Shown here in pieces: positions 8,480 to 16,737 of a DNA stretch of 64,000 bases (its first letter is position 1; every line of letters begins with the position of its first letter). The notes below the pieces were generated by a model. The model was not told the origin of the DNA. It did not search any database and worked only from the letters and a program-made list of their open reading frames with translations. The stretch comes from an uncultured Burkholderiales bacterium (GTDB lineage: Bacteria; Pseudomonadota; Gammaproteobacteria; Burkholderiales; Burkholderiaceae): the NCBI GenBank assembly GCA_946480465.1, contig CAMLJY010000025.1:1-64000 (forward strand), given 5' to 3'. A program made the translations under genes and the position numbers.

Positions 8480-9175
8480 TCACAAGCCATCGAGCCACGG
8501 CACCAGGTCACCCAGCCTCTCGAACGCGCGAAAGCGCGGGTGCGCCTTGGGCGCCTCCGCCGCCTCGTGCGCCCAGACCAGCGGGTACGGGATCAGCGCC
8601 GCATGGCTGCCGGCCTCCAGTGCCGGCAGGATGTCCGAGCGCACGGAGTTGCCGGCCATCAGCGCCGCCTCCGCGGCCGCGCCGTGGCGGCGGAAGGCGC
8701 GGCGGTAGGTCTCGGCCGTCTTCTCGCTGACGATCTCGACACCCGAGAACAGGTCACCCAGACCCGAGGCAGCCAGCTTCGATTCCTGGTGGAAGAGGTC
8801 GCCCTTGGTGATCAGCACCAGCGGCGCACGCTCGGCCAGCGCTTCCAGCGCCTCGCGCACGCCGGGCAGCGGGTCGATCGGGTGCGTCATCAGGTCACGC
8901 CCGTTGGCGAGGATCTCCTGCATCACGCGCGCCGGCGCGGCACCGCCGCTGAGCTCCACCGCGGTCTCCAGCATCGACAAGGTGAAGCCCTTGGCGCCGT
9001 AGCCATAGACCGCGAGATTGCGCCGTTCCACCGCGGCCAGGTGCTCTTCGACCCGGGCGGCATCGGCCCAGGGGACCAGCAGCTCGTTGAAGCGCTCGTG
9101 GGTGAGGCGGAACAGGGTCTCGTTGTGCCAGAGCGTGTCGTCCGCATCGAGGCCGATCAGGGTGGGCCGGGTCAT
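8480..9175 (-). CDS. HAD-superfamily hydrolase (phosphoglycolate phosphatase/YjjG-like)
   Basis: A 231-residue HAD phosphatase. Motif I is LIGLDADDTLW near residue 10 (nucleophile Asp and acid Asp), motif II is LVLITKGD (Thr), motif III is the Lys in VSEKTAETY, and motif IV is MAGNSVRSDI with the magnesium-binding Asp. The cap inserted after motif I is alpha-helical, as in subfamily I. Such enzymes dephosphorylate small sugar phosphates or nucleotides; the substrate is not predictable. Two ATG codons three codons apart (9184, 9175) are possible starts; MTRPTLIGLDADD was chosen as closest to family N-termini. Confidence 0.87.
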   Translation of the reverse strand: MTRPTLIGLDADDTLWHNETLFRLTHERFNELLVPWADAARVEEHLAAVERRNLAVYGYGAKGFTLSMLETAVELSGGAAPARVMQEILANGRDLMTHPIDPLPGVREALEALAERAPLVLITKGDLFHQESKLAASGLGDLFSGVEIVSEKTAETYRRAFRRHGAAAEAALMAGNSVRSDILPALEAGSHAALIPYPLVWAHEAAEAPKAHPRFRAFERLGDLVPWLDGL

Positions 9176-9247
9176 CGCCGTCATCCAGGAAAGGAGCGCC
9201 CGAGGATAGCGGCGCGGCGGCACCCGCCCCGGTGGCGCATGTTTTAT

Positions 9248-9496
9248 TCAGCCGAGGGGCTCCGCCCCCGCGTCCGCCGCGGGCGGCAGCAGCCGGATGC
9301 GCACACCCGTCAGCGCCACCACCTGGCCGGCACGCAGCTTGGCGGTCTTGCGCAGCTCGTCCTGGCCATCGACCTGCACCTTGCCCTCGGCCACCAGGGC
9401 CTTGGCCTGGCCGCCGCTGCCGGCCAGTCCGGTGGCCTTCAGCAAGCGGTCCAGCGTGATGAACTCGCCGCGCAATTCAAAGTCGATTTTCTGCAT
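9248..9496 (-). CDS. S4-domain RNA-binding protein (YbcJ-like)
   Basis: An 82-residue protein that is nearly all S4 domain: ITLDRLLKATGLAGSGGQAK, then ALVAEGKVQVDGQDELRKTAKLR in two pieces, the fold by which YbcJ and ribosomal S4-like proteins bind structured RNA. The length matches the stand-alone YbcJ family, which is thought to act on ribosomes or other RNA, but its exact target is not established. It is transcribed away from the GlcNAc operon, whose operator-bearing region begins about 70 bases from this start. Confidence 0.85.
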   Translation of the reverse strand: MQKIDFELRGEFITLDRLLKATGLAGSGGQAKALVAEGKVQVDGQDELRKTAKLRAGQVVALTGVRIRLLPPAADAGAEPLG

Positions 9497-9562
9497 GGGA
9501 TCATGGCCACGGCGGCCATCGGCGACAGGGGAACGGATTGTGTGGCCCGGCGTGGCTTCCAG

Positions 9563-9576
9563 TGGTAGCAGTACCA
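9563..9576. promoter_or_regulatory. TGGTA-N4-TACCA dyad, possible weak GntR-regulator site
   Basis: A perfect 5-base inverted repeat, TGGTAGCAGTACCA, lies between the S4 gene and the GlcNAc operon. It uses the same TGGTA half-site as the sites at 9694, 17529 and 17680 but in inverted instead of direct arrangement. It may be an auxiliary site for the GntR regulator; this is inference. Confidence 0.4.
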
Positions 9577-9683
9577 GATGAAGGCCGCCCGGCAGACCCC
9601 GCCCGCCAGCCCGGGTTCATAGGGAAACGTGGACGCCGAGAGTGAATGCCGAGAGCCGCCCCAGGAACACCGAACTGCTTATC

Positions 9684-9713
9684 TGGTCATGCGTGGTACT
9701 ACAGTGGTATTAT
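9684..9713 (+). promoter_or_regulatory. GlcNAc operon promoter with GntR operator (TGGTA-N6-TGGTA)
   Basis: Two direct copies of TGGTA (9694-9698 and 9705-9709) are separated by CTACAG, an 11-base period. The second copy runs into TATTAT at 9708-9713, a good -10 element, with TGGTCA at 9684-9689 as a weak -35 at 18-base spacing. A repressor bound here would block RNA polymerase. Transcription would start close to the ATG at 9724, so the leader is very short. The same spaced motif precedes the TonB receptor and the regulator gene. Confidence 0.65.
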
Positions 9714-9723
9714 CCAGCCGACC

Positions 9724-10623
9724 ATGATGCGCTTCCAGCACCTGCCCCACGCCGACCTGCGCTACTTCATCGGAGTCGATGGCGGCGGCAGCGGCACCCG
9801 CGTGCGGGTGACCGATGCCACCGGCGGCCCCGTCGGGGCCGGCGAGGGCGGCCCGTCCGCGCTCGGCCAAGGCATCGAGCAGGCCTGGCAGCACGTGCAC
9901 GCCGCCATCGAGCGCGCCTTTGCCGATGCCGCCCTGCCGCAACCCCGGCCCGAACAATGCGCCATCGGTCTGGGCCTGGCGGGCGCGCATTCCCCCGCAC
10001 GCTGCGATGCCTTCCTGGCCGCCGCCCCCGCCTACGGCCGCCTGGCGCTGGACACCGATGCCGGCACCGCGCTGCTCGGCGCCCACGGCGGCGCACCGGG
10101 CTCCATCGTCGCCGCCGGCACCGGCAGCGTCGGCGAAGCCCTGCGCCGCAATGGCCAGCGCGTCAGCGTGGGCGGCTGGGGCTTCGGCATCGGCGACGAG
10201 GGTTCCGGCGCCTGGCTGGGCCTGGCCGCGATGCGCGTGGCCCACCGCGCGCTCGATGGCCGCGCCCACACCGGCCCGCTGGCACGCGCCGTGTGGCGCG
10301 TGGCCGGCGGCCAGCGCGATGCGCTGCTGGACTGGTGCGTGCGTGCCGGCCAGCACGGCTTCGCGCGGCTGGCCCCCCTGGTGTTCGACAACGCCGATGC
10401 CGACGGGGCGGCACGCCGCCTGCTGGACGAGGCGGTGCAGGCCCTGGTGGACATGGCCGACGCACTGGACCCCGCTGGCGACCTGCCGCTGGTGCTCACC
10501 GGCAGCGTCGCCCAGCGCCTGAAACCCCGGCTGCCACCGGCACTCGCGGCGCGCTGCGTGGCACCGCAGGGCGATGCCGTGGCGGGCGCGCTGCTGCTGG
10601 CCCGCGAATCGAGAACCGCGTGA
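9724..10623 (+). CDS. N-acetylglucosamine kinase, BadF/BadG/BcrA ATPase family
   Basis: A 299-residue sugar kinase of the BadF/GspK type, expected to phosphorylate GlcNAc (or glucosamine) at C6 with ATP in the cytoplasm. The ATP-phosphate loop YFIGVDGGGSGTRVRVTDA lies near residues 15-33, the second phosphate motif IVAAGTGSVGEALR near 130, and the sugar-site segment WGFGIGDEGSGAWLG near 152. It is the first gene of the GlcNAc operon: its TGA overlaps the ATG of nagA by one base. This suits an organism that imports free GlcNAc without a PTS. An ATG one codon later (9727) is equally possible. The kinase substrate is inferred from context and family, and glucosamine is an alternative. Confidence 0.87.
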   Translation: MMRFQHLPHADLRYFIGVDGGGSGTRVRVTDATGGPVGAGEGGPSALGQGIEQAWQHVHAAIERAFADAALPQPRPEQCAIGLGLAGAHSPARCDAFLAAAPAYGRLALDTDAGTALLGAHGGAPGSIVAAGTGSVGEALRRNGQRVSVGGWGFGIGDEGSGAWLGLAAMRVAHRALDGRAHTGPLARAVWRVAGGQRDALLDWCVRAGQHGFARLAPLVFDNADADGAARRLLDEAVQALVDMADALDPAGDLPLVLTGSVAQRLKPRLPPALAARCVAPQGDAVAGALLLARESRTA

Positions 10624-11771
10624 TGTCCTCCACTTCCACTTCGCCGCCGCTGCTGCTCGACGGCCACATCCTCACCCCGCGCGGCTTCGTGCGCGGCCGG
10701 CTCACGGTGGAGCGCGGCCGCATCGCCGAGGTCACCGGCGAGCCGCGCAACGAGTACGTGGTGCGCCACGAAGACCTGCCCATCGTGCTGCCCGGCTTCA
10801 TCGACCTGCACGTGCACGGCGGCGGCGGCAGCGACACGATGGAAGGCGGCGACTCGGTCGCCCGCATCGGCCGCCTGCATGCCCGGCACGGCACCACCTC
10901 GCTGCTGGCGACGACGATGACGGCCCCGCATGCCGAGCTGGTCAGCGCCCTCACCGGCGTCAGCCGCTTCTGCCGTGAACGGCCCGCGGGCAGCGCACGC
11001 GTGCTGGGCGTGCACCTGGAAGGCCCCTACATCAACGCGGGCAAGCTCGGCGCGCAGCCGGACTTCGTGCGCTCGGTCTCGGTGCCCGAACTACGCCAGC
11101 TGAACGCGCTGGCACCAATCCGCCTGATCACGCTGGCGCCGGAAATCCCCGGCAACCTCGATTTCATCGAGCCGCTGGTGGCCGCGGGCTTCACGGTCCA
11201 GCTGGGCCACTCCGCCGGCAGCTACGAAGACGGGGTGGCGGCGCTGGACCGCGGCGCCACCGGTTTCACCCACCTCTTCAACGCGATGACCGGCCTGCAC
11301 CACCGCGCCCCCGGCATGGCCGGCGCGGCCCTGGCCCATGCGCGTTATGCCGAGATCATCCCGGACCTGCTCCACGTGCACCCCGGGGCCATCCGCGCCG
11401 CGCTGCGCGCCATCCCTTGCCTTTACTGCGTCACCGATTCCACGGCCGCTGCCGGCATGCCGGACGGCGACTACAAGCTCGGCAGCCTCACCGTCACCAA
11501 GTGCCTGGGCGGCGTGCGGCTGGAAGACGGCACGCTGGCCGGCAGCACCTTGACCATGGACCAGGCGCTGCGCAATCTCGTCGGCCTGGGGCTGGAGATC
11601 GAAGAGGCCTCGCGCCGCACCGCCACCCACGCCGCCGATTTCCTCGGCCTGCACGACCGCGGCCGCATCGAGCGCGGCGCGTGGGCCGACCTGGTGGTGC
11701 TGGACAGCGCGCTGAAGCTGCAACAGGTGATCGTCGAAGGAGAACCAATTGAACTCGCGCATGCTGCTTGA
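10623..11771 (+). CDS. nagA: N-acetylglucosamine-6-phosphate deacetylase
   Basis: A 382-residue amidohydrolase that removes acetate from GlcNAc-6-phosphate. Motifs in order: GFIDLHVHGGGG near residue 60 (metal-site HxH), HLEGPYINAGK near 133 (metal-ligand Glu), LGHSAGSYEDG near 196, FTHLFNAMTGLHHRAPG near 215 (substrate-binding His), DLLHVHP near 250, and VTDSTAAAG near 272 (catalytic Asp). All expected residues are visible. The ATG overlaps the stop of the kinase (TGATG), and its own 3' end overlaps the SIS-deaminase start by 23 bases, indicating translational coupling. Confidence 0.96.
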   Translation: MSSTSTSPPLLLDGHILTPRGFVRGRLTVERGRIAEVTGEPRNEYVVRHEDLPIVLPGFIDLHVHGGGGSDTMEGGDSVARIGRLHARHGTTSLLATTMTAPHAELVSALTGVSRFCRERPAGSARVLGVHLEGPYINAGKLGAQPDFVRSVSVPELRQLNALAPIRLITLAPEIPGNLDFIEPLVAAGFTVQLGHSAGSYEDGVAALDRGATGFTHLFNAMTGLHHRAPGMAGAALAHARYAEIIPDLLHVHPGAIRAALRAIPCLYCVTDSTAAAGMPDGDYKLGSLTVTKCLGGVRLEDGTLAGSTLTMDQALRNLVGLGLEIEEASRRTATHAADFLGLHDRGRIERGAWADLVVLDSALKLQQVIVEGEPIELAHAA

Positions 11772-12771
11772 GGCCCGCGAGGCGCCACGGGCCGTGGCCC
11801 GCGCCCTGGCCGCCGACCGCGAGGCGCTGTCCGCGCTGGGGCAGACCCTGCGAACCGCGCCCCCCTCCGCGGTGCTGACGGTGGCCCGCGGCAGTTCCGA
11901 CCATGCCGCTCACTTCATGGCCTATCTGGTGATGGCGCGGCTGGGCCGGCTGGTCACCTCGCTGCCGATGTCGCTGGTGACGCTGTACTCGTCGCGGCTG
12001 CAGTGCGAAGGCCTGCTGTCGATCGCCTTTTCGCAGTCCGGCCAGAGCCCGGACCTGGTCGCGCCGCAGCGCTTCTTCCGCTCAGGCGGCGCGCGCACCG
12101 TGGCGGTGGTGAACGACCCGGCCTCGCCCCTGGCAGAGGCCGCGCAGTGGGTGCTGCCGCTGCATGCCGGCGCCGAGACCAGCGTGGCCGCCACCAAGAG
12201 CTACGTCGCGCAGCTGGCCGCCGGCGCGCGGCTGGTCGCGCAGTGGCAGGGCGATGCGGCACTGCAGCGCGCGATCGAGGCCCTGCCCGAGGCACTGGAA
12301 AAGGCCGCCTGGGCCGACTGGTCGCCGCTGGCCGACGCGCTGGCCCAGGCCGACCGGCTCTTCGTCATCGGCCGCGGGCTGGGCCTGGCGGTGGCGATGG
12401 AAGCGGCGCTGAAGTTCAAGGAGGTCTGCGGCATCCAGGCCGAAGCCTTCTCCGGTGCCGAGGTCAAGCATGGGCCCATGGCGCTGATCGACGAAGGCTA
12501 CCCGCTGCTGGTGTTCGCACCGCGCGGACCGGCACAGCCGGGCTTGCTGTCGCTGGCCGAAGAAATGCGCGGCCGCGGTGCGCGGGTGCTGGTGGCCGCG
12601 CCACCCGGCACGCCGGGCGCCGAGCTGCCGCTGATCGCCGCCGCCAACGAGGACCTGGACCCGATCACCGCGGTGCAGAGCTTCTATCCCGCGGTGGAGG
12701 CCTTGGCGCGCGCGCGCGGGCTCGACCCCGATGCGCCGCGCCACCTGAGCAAGGTCACCAGGACCCATTGA
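11749..12771 (+). CDS. SIS-domain glucosamine-6-phosphate deaminase (NagB-II type)
   Basis: A 340-residue protein with two SIS domains, related to the isomerase half of GlmS and lacking the glutaminase domain. In proteobacterial GlcNAc operons without classical NagB, this protein converts glucosamine-6-phosphate to fructose-6-phosphate and ammonia (NagB-II). Sugar-phosphate motifs: TVARGSSDHAAHF near residue 43, SIAFSQSGQSPD near 90, AETSVAATKSY near 144, and CGIQAEAFSGAEVKHGP near 227. The TTG at 11749 was chosen because GGAG ends 6 bases before it; an ATG four codons later (11761) lacks such a site. It overlaps the end of nagA by 23 bases. Confidence 0.9.
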   Translation: MNSRMLLEAREAPRAVARALAADREALSALGQTLRTAPPSAVLTVARGSSDHAAHFMAYLVMARLGRLVTSLPMSLVTLYSSRLQCEGLLSIAFSQSGQSPDLVAPQRFFRSGGARTVAVVNDPASPLAEAAQWVLPLHAGAETSVAATKSYVAQLAAGARLVAQWQGDAALQRAIEALPEALEKAAWADWSPLADALAQADRLFVIGRGLGLAVAMEAALKFKEVCGIQAEAFSGAEVKHGPMALIDEGYPLLVFAPRGPAQPGLLSLAEEMRGRGARVLVAAPPGTPGAELPLIAAANEDLDPITAVQSFYPAVEALARARGLDPDAPRHLSKVTRTH

Positions 12772-12775
12772 CGCC

Positions 12776-14374
12776 ATGACGCCCACCCCCACGCAAGCGC
12801 CGCAGGACGAGCACCCGGCCGCTTCCCCAGCGGCCCGCGCCCCCCTCGCGGGGCCGGGTGCCACGCCCGGCGGCCAGGACACCGCATTCCACCCCGGCCA
12901 CCTGGTGATGGTGGACATCCCGGGCAAATCGCTAATGCCTGAAGTGGTCAGCTTCCTGCGCCGCCACCACATCCGCGCCGTCTGCCTGTTCCGCAAGAAC
13001 CTGGGCACCGAGGCCGACGTGCGGCAACTCACCACCGACCTGCGTGAAGTGCTCGGTCCCGAAGCCCTCATCGGCATGGACCAGGAGGGCGGCTCCGTCG
13101 TGCGCGCCACCTTCCTGCCGCAGCCGCCCGCCGCCATGGCCCTGGGCGCCGCGGACGACGAACGACAGGCCGAAGCCGTCGGCGCCGCGGTGGCGCGCGG
13201 CCTGCGCGCGATCGGCGTCAACTGGAACTTCGCGCCGGTGCTCGACGTCAACAACAACCCCGCGAACCCGGTGATCGCCGAGCGCAGCTTCGGCGCCGAC
13301 CCGGAGCGCGTCGCCGCGCTGGCCCGCGCCTGGATGCGCGGCTCGCTGCGTGAAGGCGTGGCCTGCTGCGTCAAGCACTTTCCCGGCCATGGCGACACGC
13401 ACGTCGATTCCCACCATGCGCTGCCCACCGTCGACAAGTCGCTCGCCGAACTGGAGGCGCTGGAGCTGAAGCCGTTCCGGTCGCTGGCCCACGGCACCGA
13501 CGCGGCACCGGCGATGATGACCGCGCACATCGTCTATCCCCGGATCGACGCGTCCCACCCGGCCACGCTGTCGCGCCCCATCCTGACCGGCCTGCTGCGC
13601 GACGCCATCGGTTACGACGGCGTCGTGATCACCGACGCGCTGTTCATGAAGGCCGTCCACGAACGCTACGGCCACGCCCGCGGCGCGGTGCTGGCCTTGC
13701 AGGCCGGCGCCGACATGCCGCTGGCCCAGGGCAGCCTGGACGAGCAGGCGGCCGCGCTGCAGGCCATCGAGCACGCGCTGCGCCAAGGCGAGCTGCAGCC
13801 CGCGCAGCTGCTGCGGTCGCAGGCGCGGCTCAGCGCGCTGGCCCGCCGCTACCCGGCCTCCCCGGCCGACTACCCGCCGGCACGGCGCGCCGCCGACGAC
13901 GGCCTGATGCATGACGCCTGGGCCCGGGGCCTCACCACCGTCGGCGGAGCCACGCCACCGGCCCGGGCGGCGCGGCTGCGCGTCATCACCCAGGCCAGCG
14001 TCGACGGCGACGGCGTGTCCGAAGCCGGCCTGCCTGCCGAGCGGGTGCGGCCGCTGGTGGCCGCCTTCGAGGACGTGGAGTTCGTCCGCCTGCCCGACCT
14101 GAGGCAGATCGGCGAGTTCGGCATCAGGCGCGATGGCCGCGTCAATGTGTTGATATCAAACCACCGCCAGCGCTACCCGGCTTCCGCCTCGGCCATCGCC
14201 GTCGACCTGCACCTGGCGCTGTGGAACCCGTTCCAGGTGCACGACATCGCCGCGCCCGCCCTGGTCAGCTGGGGTTATGCCGACGGCGCGCTGGCCGCCG
14301 TGCAGGCCTGGCTGGAAGGCCGCGCCGCGGCAACGGGCCGGGCTCCGGTGCCACTGGCGGTGCATCCGGGCTGA
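12776..14374 (+). CDS. nagZ: Beta-N-acetylhexosaminidase, GH3 family, two-domain
   Basis: A 532-residue glycoside hydrolase family 3 enzyme that releases GlcNAc from N-acetylglucosaminides such as chitobiose or GlcNAc-anhydro-muropeptides. GH3 signatures: LIGMDQEGGSVVRAT near residue 99, APVLDVNNNPANPVI near 150, and KHFPGHGDTHVDSHHALP near 200. The last carries the His-Asp acid/base loop typical of NagZ enzymes. The nucleophile Asp is in GVVITDALFM near 285. Residues about 360-532 form a C-terminal domain as in Bacillus NagZ/YbbD. There is no signal peptide, so it acts on imported sugars. It starts 4 bases after the deaminase stop. Confidence 0.9.
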   Translation: MTPTPTQAPQDEHPAASPAARAPLAGPGATPGGQDTAFHPGHLVMVDIPGKSLMPEVVSFLRRHHIRAVCLFRKNLGTEADVRQLTTDLREVLGPEALIGMDQEGGSVVRATFLPQPPAAMALGAADDERQAEAVGAAVARGLRAIGVNWNFAPVLDVNNNPANPVIAERSFGADPERVAALARAWMRGSLREGVACCVKHFPGHGDTHVDSHHALPTVDKSLAELEALELKPFRSLAHGTDAAPAMMTAHIVYPRIDASHPATLSRPILTGLLRDAIGYDGVVITDALFMKAVHERYGHARGAVLALQAGADMPLAQGSLDEQAAALQAIEHALRQGELQPAQLLRSQARLSALARRYPASPADYPPARRAADDGLMHDAWARGLTTVGGATPPARAARLRVITQASVDGDGVSEAGLPAERVRPLVAAFEDVEFVRLPDLRQIGEFGIRRDGRVNVLISNHRQRYPASASAIAVDLHLALWNPFQVHDIAAPALVSWGYADGALAAVQAWLEGRAAATGRAPVPLAVHPG

Positions 14375-14405
14375 CATCCTCCATCCACCCACCGAGCGCG
14401 CGCCG

Positions 14406-15722
14406 ATGACCCCGACCACCACTGCCGACGCCACGCCCGCTGCCGAGCCCGGCAGCCCCGGCCCGGCCCGATCGCCGATCCGCTGGGTACCCAGCCTGTA
14501 CTTCGTGCAGGGCCTGCAATTCTTCGTCGTGATGCTGATCGCGGGCCTGATGTTCAAGAACATGGGCATTGCCAACGACCAGATCGCGCGCTGGACCGGC
14601 GTGCTGGGCCTGGCCTGGGCCTTCAAGCCGCTGTGGAGCCCCTTCCTCGAGATGGCGCGCAGCAAGAAGTCGCTGGTGGTGCTGTTCCAGTTCACCGGCG
14701 CCATCAGCCTGGCGCTGCTGGCCCTGGCGATCCAGCTGCCGATGTTCTTCGCCGCCAGCATCGCGGTGCTGTTCCTGCTGGCCTACTCCTCGGCCACGCA
14801 CGACATCGCCTGCGATGGGCTCTACATGGCTTCGCTGAGCCAGAAGCAGCAGGCCGCCTATGCCGGCTGGCAGGGCGCGTTCTTCAACGCCTCCAAGTTC
14901 CTGACGCTGGGTGGCCTGCTGGTCGTGGCCGGACACCTCGAGAAGAGCATCGGCGTGCACCACGCGTGGTCGCTGATCTTCGCGCTGCTGGCGGGGCTGC
15001 TGGCCGCGCTGGCCGCCTACAACGCCTGGGCCCTGCCCGGCGCGCTGAAGGCCCAGACGCTCCCGCTCACGGCCGGCAGCGTGTGGCGCACGCTGCGCGA
15101 GGTCATCTCGGACTTCCTCCGCAAACCCGCGGTCTGGAAGGCCATCCTGTTCATCGTGCTGTTCCGCCTGGCCGAGGGCCAGGTGCAGACCATCGGCCCG
15201 CTGTTCCTCATCGAGCCACGCGACAAGGGTGGACTGGGCCTGAACACCGAACAGGTCGGCGGCATCTACGGCACCGCGGGAACCGCCGCCTTCCTGGCCG
15301 GCAGCATCCTGGGCGGCTATTTCACGTCCTGGCTCGGCCTGAAACGCGCGATGCCGGTGCTGATCGTCGCGATGGCGGTGCCCAACGTGGTGTTCTGGTA
15401 CCTCAGCATCGCGCTGCCGACCGATCTGTTCCACACGGGCGTGGCCATCAGCATCGAAATGGCAGGCTACGGCTTCGGCTTCGTCGGCATGATCCTCTAC
15501 ATCATGCAGGCGGTGGCACCGGGCAACTTCCAGACCGCGCACTACGCGCTCGGCACCGGCGTGATGCAGCTGGGCTTCATCCTCTCCAAGACCATCAGCG
15601 GCGACATCCAGGTCGCGATGGGCTACCAGCAGTTCTTCCTCTGGACCATCCTCTGCGGCATCCCCGCCTTCGTGCTGATGTTCTTCGTGCACATTCCCGC
15701 CACGGGCGGGACCCGCTCGTGA
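14406..15722 (+). CDS. AmpG/SLC33-like MFS transporter of the GlcNAc operon
   Basis: A 438-residue inner-membrane carrier with about 12 hydrophobic segments (for example FVVMLIAGLMF, LLALAIQLPMFFAASIAVLF, FFLWTILCGIPAFVLMFFV). The pattern resembles the AmpG-related branch of MFS, whose best-known member imports GlcNAc-anhydro-muropeptides. From its place between the GH3 hexosaminidase and the GH16-like gene, it should bring GlcNAc or short GlcNAc-containing oligosaccharides into the cytoplasm; this substrate is inference. The frame is open upstream, but ATG 14406 starts just before the first conserved segment IRWVPSLYFVQGLQFF. The stop overlaps the GTG of the next gene (GTGA). Confidence 0.83.
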   Translation: MTPTTTADATPAAEPGSPGPARSPIRWVPSLYFVQGLQFFVVMLIAGLMFKNMGIANDQIARWTGVLGLAWAFKPLWSPFLEMARSKKSLVVLFQFTGAISLALLALAIQLPMFFAASIAVLFLLAYSSATHDIACDGLYMASLSQKQQAAYAGWQGAFFNASKFLTLGGLLVVAGHLEKSIGVHHAWSLIFALLAGLLAALAAYNAWALPGALKAQTLPLTAGSVWRTLREVISDFLRKPAVWKAILFIVLFRLAEGQVQTIGPLFLIEPRDKGGLGLNTEQVGGIYGTAGTAAFLAGSILGGYFTSWLGLKRAMPVLIVAMAVPNVVFWYLSIALPTDLFHTGVAISIEMAGYGFGFVGMILYIMQAVAPGNFQTAHYALGTGVMQLGFILSKTISGDIQVAMGYQQFFLWTILCGIPAFVLMFFVHIPATGGTRS

Positions 15723-16630
15723 AGCAATCCCTGTTGATCGCCACGGCCGCGTCATTTTTGAGTTATGCGACGGCGATGGCGGCGCCGGAACCGCGCTTCT
15801 TCGACGACTTCAGCCACGCGGACACCGCCGCGCTGCAGGCCGCCGGCTGGCTGTTGCGCAGCGGGCTCGGCCATCCGGGCGTCACCGGCGCGCGCTGGGC
15901 GCCCGAGGCGATCTCGCTGATCGAGGACCCCGCGCAACGCGGCAACCGCCTGCTGCGCCTGACGGCGCGCACCGACGGCCACGACGGCCCCGGCACCGTG
16001 CAGGCGCAGCTGTGCCACCAGCGCAAGCTGCTGCGCGGCACCTACGCGGCCCGCGTGCGCTTCTCCGACACGCCGGTCACCGGCGCGGACGGCGACCCGG
16101 TCGTGCAGACCTTCTACGCCGTCGCGCCGCTGAAGCATGCCTTCGACCCCGAGTTCAGCGAGGTCGACTGGGAATACCTGCCCAACGGCGGCTGGGGCAG
16201 CGAGAAGCAGCGCCTTTACGGCATCTCATGGCAGACGGTGCAGCTGGAACCCTGGACAGCCCACAACAGCGCGCACGAGGAGTTCCGCTCCTTCGACGGC
16301 TGGCACGTGCTGATGATGCAGGTCGAAGAACAGCAGGTGCGCATGTTCGTCGACGGCCGGCCGGTGGCGCGGCACGCCGGCCGCAACGTGCCGGTGGTGC
16401 CGATGTCCATCGCCTTCAACCTGTGGTTCTCGCCGGCCGGGCTGCTGCCCGCGGGCGGCGAGCCGCGCGTTTACGCACAGGACGTGGACTGGGTGTTCCA
16501 CCTCGCCGGCCGCAGCCTGACCCCGGCCCAGGTGGACGGCGAAGTCCGCCGCTTGCGCCGCGCCGGCACGGCGCATATCGACACGGTGCCCGCGCCGCAG
16601 CCGGCGCTCGAAAGCCGCTGCGACTTCTAG
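15719..16630 (+). CDS. Secreted GH16-like glycoside hydrolase/lectin-fold protein
   Basis: A 303-residue protein with a signal peptide (VKQSLLIATAASFLSYATA, cleavage near AMAAP). A jelly-roll domain opens with EPRFFDDFSHADTAAL and carries SEVDWEYLPNGGWG near residue 146. That segment matches the GH16 catalytic signature E-[ILV]-D-x-E, with the nucleophile and acid/base glutamates both present. GH16 enzymes cut beta-1,3/1,4-glucans, galactans, keratan-type chains, or act as chitin-glucan transglycosylases. I do not recognise the subfamily, and the substrate is open; the operon suggests a GlcNAc-containing polymer. The GTG at 15719 overlaps the transporter stop; an ATG start giving a signal peptide is not available. 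Confidence 0.72.
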   Translation: MKQSLLIATAASFLSYATAMAAPEPRFFDDFSHADTAALQAAGWLLRSGLGHPGVTGARWAPEAISLIEDPAQRGNRLLRLTARTDGHDGPGTVQAQLCHQRKLLRGTYAARVRFSDTPVTGADGDPVVQTFYAVAPLKHAFDPEFSEVDWEYLPNGGWGSEKQRLYGISWQTVQLEPWTAHNSAHEEFRSFDGWHVLMMQVEEQQVRMFVDGRPVARHAGRNVPVVPMSIAFNLWFSPAGLLPAGGEPRVYAQDVDWVFHLAGRSLTPAQVDGEVRRLRRAGTAHIDTVPAPQPALESRCDF

Positions 16631-16737
16631 CAAGCAAAGCACACGGCCACTCCACCCGCCCGGTTCAGGGCCCCGATCGGCCGTTCGCACTGCCAGCCGG
16701 TGCCGCGTGCCAGCGCCTTGACCGGCGACGCCACCGG

